64,000 nt of DNA from positions 830,694,160 to 830,758,159 of the forward strand of contig NC_081411.1 of assembly GCF_030272615.1 (NCBI RefSeq), given 5' to 3'. Below the pieces are notes generated by a model. The model did no database searches and was not told where the DNA came from. It was given only the letters and a program-made list of their open reading frames with translations. Made by a program: the position numbers and the translations under genes. This DNA is from Cryptomeria japonica (Eukaryota > Streptophyta > Pinopsida > Cupressales > Cupressaceae). Positions 11,720 through 23,085 of the stretch are shown here, in pieces. The number at the start of each line of letters is the position of its first letter. Positions within the stretch are counted from its first letter, which is position 1.

Positions 11720-14093
11720 TGTTAGACGCAATGCACCACTGAGAGGGGGGTGAATCAGTGGTTCTTAATCTTTTTCTCTTTAACTAACTTATGTGTATAT
11801 ACCGGTTATGGGATCTAACATAATGTAGACTTATCGGTTAGTGGGGAGACCAATTTAAATGCAAACACACTCAAGGGACAACACATAACACCAGTATGTA
11901 CGAGGAAAACCCAAGATGGGAAAAACCTCGATGAGCAATTCTGCTGGAGTCTACTGCTCCAATCCAGCCTCACAATCAAAACTCTGTTACAACATTTAGG
12001 GTTACAACCCAAGGAGCTACAACCCCTGATTTAGGGCACCAACCCAAGGAGCACCAACCCCTACACCGAGCTACAACTCAGTGATCTCAAAGATGAATAC
12101 AAATGCAAAATTAATAGTATTGTTACAAGTAATCTTGTAACCACCTCATATACCTTTCTCTGTCGATGAGACACCTTCTCAGCTATACCAGCTCATTCTT
12201 CTGCTACTTCCTTGCCGATAAACTCTATCGGTTCACCTCTCCTCTGTTCTGCTCTACTAGATCTCCTACTCACTGCTCTGCTCTTTACCGGTACAATACT
12301 CTGTCGGTTCTATATTTGGCTACTATGCAGCTTCCTTCACCTTTGTTCTGTCGGTATGAACACTACCGGTTCTGCATTGCTACCGGTTGAACACTTCAAC
12401 TTGGTTCTCCCTCACTCTCAGTCTCTTCTTAGATATTCATTGAGCACTTGACTGATTTGCTCTCACATGCAAAAGTAACACTTAATCACTTCGCAGCAAC
12501 TCTATCCTCTTCTCTTTAGCAGCACCTTGCTCTGTTTCGAGCTCATATATTTATCACTATGGTTTCCCACCACGAGTGCATTCAAACACTAAGTGGTTAG
12601 GGTTTCCTCATCATTCTCAAAGCAAACCAAATCCAATCAGATCTTGCCCGATCTGATCTCCCTGACAGCCAACTGTACACCTCTGCCATTAACGCACCTT
12701 CTTGATCACACCTTCTATCTTTGGCAATCTTCTTTTTACCTTGTCGGTTGATCTCTTGGTCAAGCACCGAGATTGGTCTTGTTGTTTCCTTCATCTGCCT
12801 CGATCTCCTCAATCATTCTGAGGTGTCTCTCAGTTGTCCTCCAGACCTCGAGCGGCAAACCTCTGCAATGGCTCTGCAACACGTCCCGTGATTTGTGGGA
12901 TCTGCCATTAATGTTGACCAACTCTGCAACTACCTTATCGGTGTTCATTCTATCTACCACTGCATGCAAGTCTACCACCTTGACTCCATGTGGCATCCAT
13001 GTGGACCAACTGCCAGCTTGGATCTCCATGTCAGTCCAGATGGGATCACCAACCAAACACTCTACTGGTTCCTCTTTTCTACTGGTTTACTAACCCTGCC
13101 GATATCTCACATTCTACCAATTGACTCCTCATGTCTGCACTTTGTTGAACCGTTGGTGGAACACCTAAACCGGTCTTCAGACATGTTTATCCAAAGCATG
13201 CACATTCCCACAAAGTGGAAAGACATCTGCATCTGCACCTTGCTCATAGTACCGATGGACTTACATACGGATAAACACTCTTGATGACACCATGTCATCA
13301 ACCTTCAACGAACTCCATTTTCAATCCAGCCCTTCTACTCTGATTAGCTCGGACCATATCTCAGCCGGTTTGTCAAGTTGGCAAACCCACCACACTTCAT
13401 CTATACCAGCATCTCAACATGCCTTCTCAGTCGGTCCAATGCATATCCCTGATTTCATGCACTTGATGCACACCTCTTCTTCCTTATCTCACAAAACTAT
13501 GATGCACACAATGCATAATAGGAGATAAGTTCCACTTACCGGTGGAGTGACACCTTGTCTTCTGCATCCTGCAATGTACTCATGTGACTTCCCTGTTTGT
13601 GCAACATATCTTCAAACAGGCACATGTGATCCGATGTTGGCACTTTCACTATCAGTCATCTCTTCCCATAGTGATTGCATCTTCATCCGATGGGAGTCCT
13701 GTTGTTCTACAACCTCACAGCATACCGGTGACCTGTTCATTCTTCTCTTCCGATGTTGATGTGATTTAGGTAACATTTTGCCTCTTCATCACAAACAAAA
13801 TCCAAGCATCTTGCCCATTGTCAACACTTCACTTATCAGTTGACATACTCTCCTTACCGGGGATACACTGTACCAATACCGATCACCTTACCATTCCATC
13901 CACACAAGTCAGGCACCAACTTGTGTACCAATGACTCCCGAGGTCATCTTCCCTACCTTACCGGTGTTTTGCAACACAAGGTGGTATCAAAGACATCTCA
14001 ACCTGTACTCCTCCATGACAGTGTTGCACATACATCTCTCATACCGGTGGTCATCCCATACTAGTTGACATCAATGACAACACAATGCCAACA
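11720..14093 (-). mobile_element. Solo LTR of 2.37 kb inserted in gag of element A
   Basis: On the minus strand it starts TGTTGGCATTGTG (14093) and ends GCGTCTAACA (11720). It is flanked by ATGAT (14094-14098) and ATGAC (11715-11719), a 5-bp target duplication with one mismatch. The gag reading (EGDD ... KVK) resumes across it. There is no PBS, PPT or coding region; the several short frames inside (12166-13769) have no domain I recognise. CCGGT motifs occur repeatedly. It is unusually long for a copia LTR but has the copia-like TGTTGGCA start. Confidence 0.75.
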
Positions 14094-14407
14094 ATCATCT
14101 CCTTCATAAATGCCCTTCAACTTATCCCAAATCTCCTTAGTTGTTTTACAATGCATTACTTTAACAAACTCAGTGTTAGACAAACCACACAAAATAGCAT
14201 TTTTAGCTTTGGCATTGTTTTCATAATCCCTTTTCTCTGCAGGATCAGTTAAAGGAAACTTGGGCATAGTATAACCATTTTCTACTACCATCCTAACATC
14301 AAAACCTAAGGAAGAAATATAGCTCTCCATTATAATGCCCCAAAACCCATAATTAGTGCCATAAAATAGTGGTGCCTTGTTAGAAGCTGAACTTCCTGAC
14401 AAGCCAT
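14094..14407 (-). pseudogene. Gag N-terminal part of element A
   Basis: The minus-strand frame contains the gag start (NKAPLFYGTNYGFWGIIMES) and the KTTKEIWDKLKGIYEGDD block typical of UBN2/DUF4219-type copia gag. The ATG at 14405-14407 is out of frame with the rest by a small deletion. The same gag N-terminus occurs on the plus strand in element J at 30150-30410, so A and J are related families. Confidence 0.75.
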
Positions 14408-15366
14408 ATGTTCCGTTGATGTGTGTTTTATGCACATACGAACACAAAATAAAATACCAAAGTATTTTACCCTCTCTTGAACAAAATCACCTCAGATGCT
14501 AAATATTTGAACTAAGACGATTCCAAGGTTTCTATGGTCAGTTCAAGGTAACTCAATGGCTTGGTGTAATATGTTGTTTTCACTTGGGTACTTACAAAAT
14601 TGTTCAAATTTGGGATCTTTTCATGGATTTGGAATTGGAATAGGTTATGTTGATGACTTAGGATTTTACAATTTGAGCTCAATCTATTCTAACAAGGGTT
14701 CTTAAAAAAAGGACAAAAGAAATAGGGTTTAGGAATTTCTAATCTAAATCCTAGAATGCAAGAAGCAGTGAACGATTTAATGGAATCCTACTAGGCAAAG
14801 TCTCACCATCAAATGAACAATTTGACACAAGCTCAGTGCAATCATCTAAGGTAGATTTCATATATGTTCAAATTATCACCATCAAAGCAATGCAGAACAA
14901 TGGACGTGCAACAATTGAAGTTAAGTTCAATAAAATTCCAGTTGACCACACAAGGCAAACTTACAATCAACAAGAAGCTAGTGGTATGGATTAGACGGAT
15001 TCCACACAAATGCATTCAACAACTCTTTCATTCAATCTAATATGCTTGAAACAAATTCTAATCTAACTTGGAGGCATTGAGAACCACAAATGCATGCAAC
15101 ACTTAAACAAAATCACCAAACTTCAATGATTGTATTCAAATCTACAGCATATAGGCGACAATTCTCAAAAATCTCTCCCATACAAATGAGAGGCAATGGG
15201 GTTAAAAGAAATAAATGGCCAAGATTCATTTAGAATCAAGGGCCAAGATCATGCCAACACAGCCCTAAAGTTGCCCTAATTAGGGTTTACATCAAAAAAG
15301 GAATCACCAACATGTGATCCAATGGAATGACGCCTAGTCATCAAATAGGGAATCTTCTAGAAGATT

Positions 15367-18300
15367 TTAACCTACATTCCTTTCTCTAATGGTATATTCT
15401 AAGAATCTAGCCAAAACTAAATCTAACTCCTCCATGGTAATGCTAGGCAAAGCCTCCTGGTGCACATCAATCACATCCAATGCATCAGAACAAGCATCCA
15501 AAACATTCTCCCAATCTGGCATAAGCTTTTGTGAACTATGGACATGGATCAACGAGGAAACCAAATCATCATTTTGATTCTTCTTCAAAGAATCCAACTG
15601 GCTAAAGTACATGAACTTCATCTTTTCTCTCAATTCTTCTAAGTGTAGACCACTAGAAGCACTGACATCTACCCTTGACAATTCTTCAATGGATGTAAGG
15701 ATTTTGGATTGAATCTCCTAAACCAATCCTTCCATCTCTACACAATCTTTTCGTGCATGCTCATAAGTAGATTTCCACATGGACAATGAACAATACCAAC
15801 CCTGGAAATCATAGATATCTCCCTCATGCACAACTCCCTCATGGATCAAAGTGGGCATCGGAATTCTCTTCAACACCCTAAGGCGAGGAATGGTCATCTC
15901 TTGTATAGGCTGGAAATAATCCCAAACTCTTTCCAAATACTGTATCCGAAATGCGAGCATTGACGTCTTGTCAAATGCTTGGCCAAATTGAGTTAGGAAA
16001 TCATCTGCCTGCTTTATCACATTTTCAATCCAATTCCCAAATTTTGCATGTGTATTCCTAGCTGCCTCATGATCAAAGTGAAATCCATGATCAACTATGA
16101 TAGGCGAAACAAAACTGGGATCTTCACACCTCATCCCTGCAATATATTCCTTAAGCTTCATGTTCTCTTCCTTATACATATTTTTCTTTTGTATCTCCCT
16201 ATCCAATCTTGCATTGATTGCTCGGATTGTATCATCGAATTCCTAGAACTCCTATGCCTTTGTAGTTCGTCCAAGGGCAACCGAAGCAATCAGATAATCC
16301 ATGGCAGTAGCCATATCTTTGGTCACAGTACCCCCAGGGATAGCCACTTGTGCAATCCGCACACCTGTTTCATCTCTAGCTATATTTGAGAATATCTTAG
16401 CCTTCTTTGGTTCTTTCTCCTTATCATTCCTGTCTAAATAGTCATCAATGTCATCAATGGGCTATGTCCCTATCATCTTCTTCCTTGTCCTTGGTCATAT
16501 CATAAACATTATTGCCCAGACTAACCTCCAATTGGATAGTGGGAGATCCTGGTTGTTCTTCATTTTCATGTCGTGGTGCCAATGTTGTTGTAGCATGTAC
16601 CTCCTAAATATTCTCCAGTAAAATCACTGTATTGGAGCATTGTTCAAACTCTTTTCTCTTTTCTGGCACATCTATCTGCTTTAATAATGAGGAACTAAGG
16701 GGAGATAAAGGAGTGCTAGGTTTATGTTTCTTCTTCTTCAACTGTTGACTAACTGTCTCCTTCCCCTTCATCTTGGATTCTCTAGGCATACCCTTCTTTC
16801 GTTTAGGAGCATGACTCTCCTCATCTGCAAGTATCCTTGTATCGCTGATTGTTCTTTGATCATCTTCAAGAGTGGACTCCTCTTGTCTCATTTTCTCATA
16901 AGTGAAGGCAACGCCCATATCTATCAACTGGTTCATATACTTGTCTACCCACTCCCTGGAGAAATCAATAACTTCTCCCATAACTCATAAGCACATTCAA
17001 ATCCACCACCTCTGGCTGTGACCAACTAGGCAAAAGGATAGGTCTATTTACTTCATTTTTACGAATGAGTATGATCATTGTCATCAACTATCTGATCTGG
17101 AATGGAGAAAAGTTCACATTTCCTCATGAAATCAACTGACATTCTGAACCATATCCTCTTCCTTACTGCTTGTTCATCCATGAGATTAGCCCAGTAATCC
17201 TCAATGTCAACCTTATGTATGAATCTTTCTCCCTTGATCCTTTCAACATTCTTATGCGGATCAAATATATCTCTACTCTTGTAAGTTCCAAGGTGACAAA
17301 ATGCAATCTCATCAACCACCAAACTAGTTGCAGCAGCAGTGTGGCACACCTCCAAAATTTTTCCAATTGCAATAGGGAAAGTTATCCCTGTTCTATATTT
17401 CTCCTTCTAGATGAAATCAAATTCTAGAAGTTGTCTCACCACCTCGATAGGATCATCTTATCAATTGGATACCTAGGAAGTTTGTAAGGTGTGGATCTAA
17501 ATCCTTGAATCCATAAGTATGTGAAGGTGGGAAACTGTATGTACCACAATCCATATTTCTCTATCAACTTTGTTGCCGCCTTGGACAACCTTTTATGGAT
17601 CCCACCTTGCAACATTCTTGTAATGTACATGGTGAAAGCATCATTCACCCTTTTGTAGTCTTCAATTTTATGCCAATGAAGTTGTGGATAACATTCGTAG
17701 CTTCTGTATTGTCCTGGTCCATTTCTGACTTCGCCTTTGCATATCAATCCCTTATAGGTAACAAATCTTGCAAGTATGTATACAAGATAGGAAGTCATGC
17801 CGAATGACCTAGTCTTTTCCACATTCGTCAACTAAAAATCCAGATTGTCACTTATAATCTTGGCCCAATTGACCATTGTTCCTCTTATACAATCTTGGAT
17901 AAAATAAAACATCGATCCTTCGAACAAGGCACCCTATGGCATCCCCATTACTCAATTGAGCAAGAATATCAGGTTGTTGTATTTATCCTTGAAATCTGTA
18001 CACATCTTTTAGGTTCCTTGGAATGGTGAGGCCTTGGCTCAATTATCCATTCCTTGTTCACAATTTTCTTACACACATCTGCCTTCATTTTATTTTTTGC
18101 TTCATACTCATCCTTTGTTCTTTCTTTCATATCTGCACTCCGAGGAATTCCAAATACTTCCGCAATTGCATCTTCGGTGAGGTAGGCAAGAGTTACCCCT
18201 TTGGGAGATCGGATCATCCTTTAAATTGGATCATAATGCCTTGCACACTCCAGAACAAGTTCACTGCACTGTATGGATTGAGAAAACCTAGTGGCGTGAT

Positions 18301-18511
18301 ATATGCCACTCTTCATGATATTGGCAGAAAGGGGAGAGGCAAGTTGATTCTTCGATCCAAACATTCTCTACCGCATCCACTCCATATTCAGGACTTCCAT
18401 GTTCGTCTCTATGATTCCCTTCCATTGAGAGGACAATTGGGAATCTGAATAGAATTCCTCTTGAACTATCTTCAATCGATCTTTCCTCGCATCGATTCCA
18501 GATTTAGACAT
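15367..18511 (-). pseudogene. Decayed ~1,050-codon protein frame of unrecognised family
   Basis: Read on the minus strand from an ATG at 18509-18511. Consecutive frames (18217-17969, 17831-17436, 17355-17059, 16981-16604, 16206-15718, 15681-15367) look like parts of one protein broken by stops and frameshifts. The last two are in the same frame, separated by a TAG at 15718-15720. Features visible: VMGMP and YCPQLH-like hydrophobic/aromatic blocks in the middle (CYPQLHWHK near 17.68 kb), a LPRYPIDKM motif, a Lys/Ser-rich basic linker with nuclear-localisation-like KKKKHK (16.7 kb), and a C-terminal helical part. There is no zinc knuckle, DSG protease, YVDD reverse transcriptase or DDE block. 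I do not recognise the family; a repeat-borne ORF seems likely because it sits inside an insertion. Confidence 0.5.
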
Positions 18512-19814
18512 GGCACCTGTATGAAATTCGAAGTCAATTTCATGAAAAATTATCTGAATAACCTATTTTCATAATTGTATAAGTTCTGATTTTTTAAGAT
18601 TGAGACAAATTTAGGGATGAAAATCAAGAATTTTATCCATATTCATCATGAATTCTAAAAATGGAATGGAATTTCGACAAGAATAGGGTCAAAAACCCTC
18701 ATAAAATCCCTAGTTTCAGACTTGTATAACGTCTGATTTCAAAACAAAGTCTGAAGACAAATGTGATATACTCAGAAAAATGTCAAAATTAGTGTCCAGA
18801 AGTATACCACAAATCTGGAAATGCTTGGAAAAGGGTATGAAAAGTCTGATTTTTCACTTTCCAATGTCTGAAGGCACCCTTCCAAGGTCAACAATGGCTG
18901 CCCAAAGTCTGAAGACAACCTGCAACCAACATGATTCAGCGTTTTGAACTAGTTGCAGTCATGGGAAACATTTGTATTTGATGTATTTTACCTTCCCAAA
19001 GTTGAAAATGGCCAAATCTGGGCCAAAATAAGTGGCTGGTAAAAATGAATAAGTTTGAAGACAAATCTGGAAATGGTGTTTCAGACTTACACGAGCAATG
19101 GACTCCTCGAAAAATGCACAAAAAACTCCCCAAAAGAAACCCCAAACAAAATCACCTAGGTGTGGAATTGCTGGAAGTGAAAAAATTAGGCCTGGAAATG
19201 AAGTTTCCAACCAACAATGAAGTCAAGACAACTTCCAGCAATGGCGAATATTCTGATCTGAGTGTAATGGCAAATCGTGGCTTGCCCAATCATGGCACCA
19301 CCTCAAGTTTGCAGAAAATGTGGCTTAATCAGCCACTAATACTTGTTGTAGCTCTCCCTAATGGCAAAACTCAGGCCTGATTAGGCAAACAAACTCTTCA
19401 AATCTGCAACTTAGCTCACATGGTGTCAAAAATGACACTTAGACAAAATCACCCAGCTGGAAAACCTCTAACTTGCTTCTAATCTGCCACTTGACTGTCA
19501 CAATCAGCACTTATAATATTATTTTAATGCTGGGCTGGTCTATTTAAAGTTTAAACTAGTTTTTACCTTGTCAATTCACCACACAAGCAATGTGGGATAA
19601 AACTTGCCTCTTCATACTTGCCTAGGAAAATCTATTTGCCTTGGAATAAAAATTTGACATTAAATAATTGTTTCCTGGCATTAAATAATAGTTATTGATA
19701 ATTAAATAATTACCAGCAAGGCAAAAACATTAAATTCCATCCACATTTGCATTAAATTTACCTTCATCAAAATTTGAGCCAATTGGGGAAAATCGCCCCA
19801 TGTCTGGATAAAAA

Positions 19815-20022
19815 TCCACATTAAAATTCCCAATACTCATCACAAAATGCGCTTGGGGAAAATTGATTCCCATCAGGATAAAATTCATGCATAAAATTTA
19901 ATTCATTTCGCCCAAAAATCCACATTAAAATTCCCAATACTCATCACAAAATGCGCTTGGGGAAAATTGATTCCCATCAGGATAAAATTCATGCATAAAA
20001 TTTACTTCATTTCACCCAAAAA
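19815..20022. repeat. Tandem duplication, period 104 bp
   Basis: The block starting cacattaaaattcccaat at 19817 recurs at 19921, almost unchanged. Further degenerate GGGGAAAA(T)CG-containing units continue to about 20480. Confidence 0.85.
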
Positions 20023-21067
20023 TCCATCCTGGGGAAAAACGTGGCCAATTAGGATGAAAATCCATATCAAAAATCTCTTTATTTTGCTCATTAAGTCCAA
20101 AATTCACCTTTTGGGGAAAATCGATCCCTTATCCAGATCAAAATCATCATATAACACACTTGGGGGAAATTTGTCACACATCAGGGCAATTATCCACACT
20201 AAAATATATCGAATTTGCTCATCAACTGATTTGGGGAAAATCGACCTCCATTAGGATAGTCAATTTCATCCACATTAAAGTTCATACTTCATTCCAAGGG
20301 AAAAACGTGGGTCATCATGATAATTTCCAACACTTCAACAAAATTTGGGCCCCCTAGTGGAAAAATGTGGTCCATCAGGACAAATGTCAGGACAGTTGGA
20401 GAAAAACACCCTCCATCAGAATTTTGAGTGGGGGAAAATCATGGATCATTGGAAATTTGCTCAAAACTTGGGAAAAAACGCCCCTTTGTCAAGATTTTTG
20501 ACCCTTAGACTTCAATTTAATGAATTTCCATCAGGAATTTGATGATTTCCACACTCAAAAACACCTGGATATGTCAAATTTCATCATTACGCATCTGCAC
20601 TTAGTCAAATTTATCAAAATTTGCGTGAGAAGATAGGGATTTCATCGAGATAAAGTACAATTTTGACTTGAGTTACCTCCTAGGAGCAATAAAATAACCC
20701 CAAAACAACCTCTTGACGCTTAGGCACGAAAATATCATCGACTTAACACATTTAACTCAATTATGCTCAAAAATCCAGACTTCGACAAAATTAGGATCAC
20801 CTAGACATTTTAACATTTTACTCACACTTGATCCTATTCAAAATTCAAAAATTCCTAATAGCACTTAGGCATGATCATATCAAAACTTCAAGACTCCAAC
20901 GCTGAGAAGCTCAAAATTGCCACCTACTGCCAAAACCCTAGACTAATAAGACGCAAAAAGCAGGAAAGAGAGGGTCCTCGTTTGCAATGGGGTGATATGT
21001 TAAAAAGGTCACAACATCTTCGAATACCAGAATCTACTTAGACTGATTAGGTCTTCACACAAGCATT

Positions 21068-21080
21068 GGCTCTAATACCA
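21068..21080 (-). promoter_or_regulatory. Primer-binding site of element A
   Basis: On the minus strand this reads TGGTATTAGAGCC, two bases after the LTR end (TTCTACA). It fits tRNA-Met priming with one C-to-T change from the usual TGGTATCAGAGCC. Confidence 0.75.
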
Positions 21081-21082
21081 AT

Positions 21083-22570
21083 TGTAGAACACAGGTTTAC
21101 TACTGAGAAGGAGGGTGAATCAATAGTAAACAAATTTTTAACTTTTTGATCAACTTAGAATTTTATAAAAGTCTAAACCCTTTTTAAATCCGAATGGTGA
21201 AAGGAAAGCACTGAACTTGAAGCATGAAACAACACCACACAAAAAAATCAATACACAAAAGATTACGTGGAAACCCAAGATGGAAAAAACACGGTGAGAA
21301 AAGCTGCTAGGATCTACTGTCCTAATCCAACCTCGCAGTTAAGAAGATTACAATATTTCTAGGGCACCAACCCTTAAATTACAGAGCACCAACTCAATTT
21401 ATTTCAGAGCACCAGCTCTTCAATCATAGAGCACCAACTCTACTCAAACTTAGAGAACCAACTCTATTCAATCCAATTACAAAATTTGAACAATATTCTG
21501 AATCAACAAGTTTATAACAATCTGAAGCAAAGTTTGATCAATTATACAATGTTATGACACCAAAAAGAAGACTTGAGAAAGCTTCAGAAGTCTTAACAAC
21601 AACAGATGACAAAGTGACCAATTCTGATCTGCACAACTACCTTTTCTGTCTGAGAACAATCCAAAGGCTTTTAAATTATAATTCACAGATGAACAATTCA
21701 GATTAAAAGCATAGAAGAAATACCAAATCTGTATTTAATTCTTCCACTGATTTCTGAAATTAAGAAACAATCTAGACAAAGGTTATACCTGAAGTGGATG
21801 AGGTAATTACAAAAATCTTATCTACTGTTGTTCTGTACCTATTCTGAATACACGTATCCTTAAAGCACTGTCATTCTCCAATCAAACTTTCAGTCTTCAC
21901 ACCATTCACCTTTTTCTCAAAAGTATTAAATATATGTATCAACCTATCATATCCCAGATGCATATTACTCTTTTTACATCAAATCTTTTTCAGTATCTTT
22001 TATTCTCATATTATACAGCCTCTCCTCTTTTCCATCGAACTCCAATAAAGCATATATACGATATGGAACCCACGTAGGGAGTTGTAACTGCCACAATAAC
22101 TATCTTATGATTCAAACTCCCACAACTAACTTGTCAATTAATTAAGAATGTTACCTAGTGGTTGTTTGAAAACAATTATAACTATCTAATAACTCCCATA
22201 CCAATATATGCATCGATATTATAAGCATGTTTCAATCCCAACCCATGTGATGCTGAAAACAATACTTACAAACATGTTTAATACAAATTTATCTGATGCT
22301 GATATCAACATAAAACAAATAGAACCAGGACCATTTCCAGTTTTGATTCAAAAAGAATATAAAAGAATGGTAACCAAATATGTAGTGACTTCGGTACATT
22401 CATTAATTTGTGTTTTGTGATACTTATAAATTCGTTGTAAATTTTGTGCATTTAGCATTATGTGTTCTTGTAATACTTATGTATGTGTTGTTGTCAAAAT
22501 AGAGATTACAAATGAATTACCAACTCCAAACTGAACGAACTAGAGGACGTCAATGACAAATATGCCAACA
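21083..22570 (-). repeat. 5' LTR of element A (1488 bp)
   Basis: On the minus strand it starts TGTTGGCATATTTG at 22570 and ends GTGTTCTACA at 21083. Its outer part is repeated at 1-385 and 7961-8194. A relative ends at 30083 in element J. Confidence 0.85.
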
Positions 22571-23085
22571 CTATGCTTACTTTCATGCAATTTATTCAGA
22601 ATATAAAGCCCCACAAGTGGAAGATCTGTTTTTTAAGGGATTTTCAAACTTCATGGTTTGCCAAAGAACATTGTAAGTGATAGGTAGTGAGGTACAACAG
22701 GTTTCTCAACTTGTTTTGGCAAGAACACTTTGGATTGACAGGTACAGAGTTGACACCAAGCACTAGCTATCATCCTCAAACTTATGGAAAAACCTAGATC
22801 ATGAACAAATGTACGGAGGGCTACTTAAGGAACTACATTATAAGGCAAAAAATAGCTTGGATCAAGTGGTTGCATTTGGGGGAATATCACAACATAACAC
22901 ACCACATGTCAATCGGTATGGCTCCCTTTATCACAGTTTAAGCTCATGATGCTACTTCATTTGTGGATTTAATCCTTACGGATAGTAGAGTTCCAAGAGC
23001 CATGGATGTGGTATAATTTAGTATGGCTATCTTAACTCTCAAAGAAAAATTGTAGTAGGCCCAAAACCAACAAAATTTATATGTT
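22571..23085 (+). pseudogene. Gypsy/chromovirus integrase core remnant
   Basis: Plus-strand translation shows LHGLPKNIVSDR followed by a stop, then FWQEHFGLTGTELTPSTSYHPQT, the core of a Ty3/gypsy integrase around the second Asp and the YHPQTDGQTE block. The catalytic Glu codon of that block is TAG here, so the enzyme is dead. The WLHLGEYHN.THHMSIGMAPF block follows with further stops. Its start is cut by element A; the 5' part of pol would lie left of the window or be lost. It continues at 24707. Confidence 0.75.

Larger units (their letters stand above)
14431..21030 (-). mobile_element. Unclassified ~6.6-kb insertion in the leader of element A
   Basis: Comparison with the intact leader of element J (30099-30150) shows that the leader of A breaks after about 21030 and resumes near 14430. 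The right edge, read on the minus strand, starts TGTTGTGACC and resembles an LTR start, but I find no matching second LTR, PBS or PPT. The interior holds a decayed long coding frame (15367-18511), a non-coding purine/pyrimidine-mixed block (18512-19600), and GGGGAAAA-rich repeats (19790-20480). 14431-15366 is non-coding. Boundaries are approximate and no target duplication was recognised. Confidence 0.4.
1..22570 (-). mobile_element. Copia-type LTR retrotransposon A, multiply interrupted, 3' LTR truncated by window edge
   Basis: Read on the minus strand, the order is 5' LTR (21083-22570), PBS (21068-21080), gag pieces (14094-14407, 10979-11719, 8529-9808), a polypurine tract (8195-8209) and the 3' LTR (7961-8194 plus 1-385, continuing left of the window). 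The two LTR copies match over all shared sequence, which fixes the element's limits. Integrase, reverse transcriptase and RNase H are absent between the GAG-pre-integrase region near 8.53 kb and the PPT, so it is internally deleted or a non-autonomous derivative. Five later insertions lie inside it. Superfamily assignment rests on the gag/zinc knuckle/DSG protease order and an initiator-tRNA-Met type PBS. Confidence 0.8.

Noticed and set aside
12166-13769. Several overlapping frames of 60-130 codons on both strands
   Set aside because: They lie in a solo LTR and show no conserved motif.
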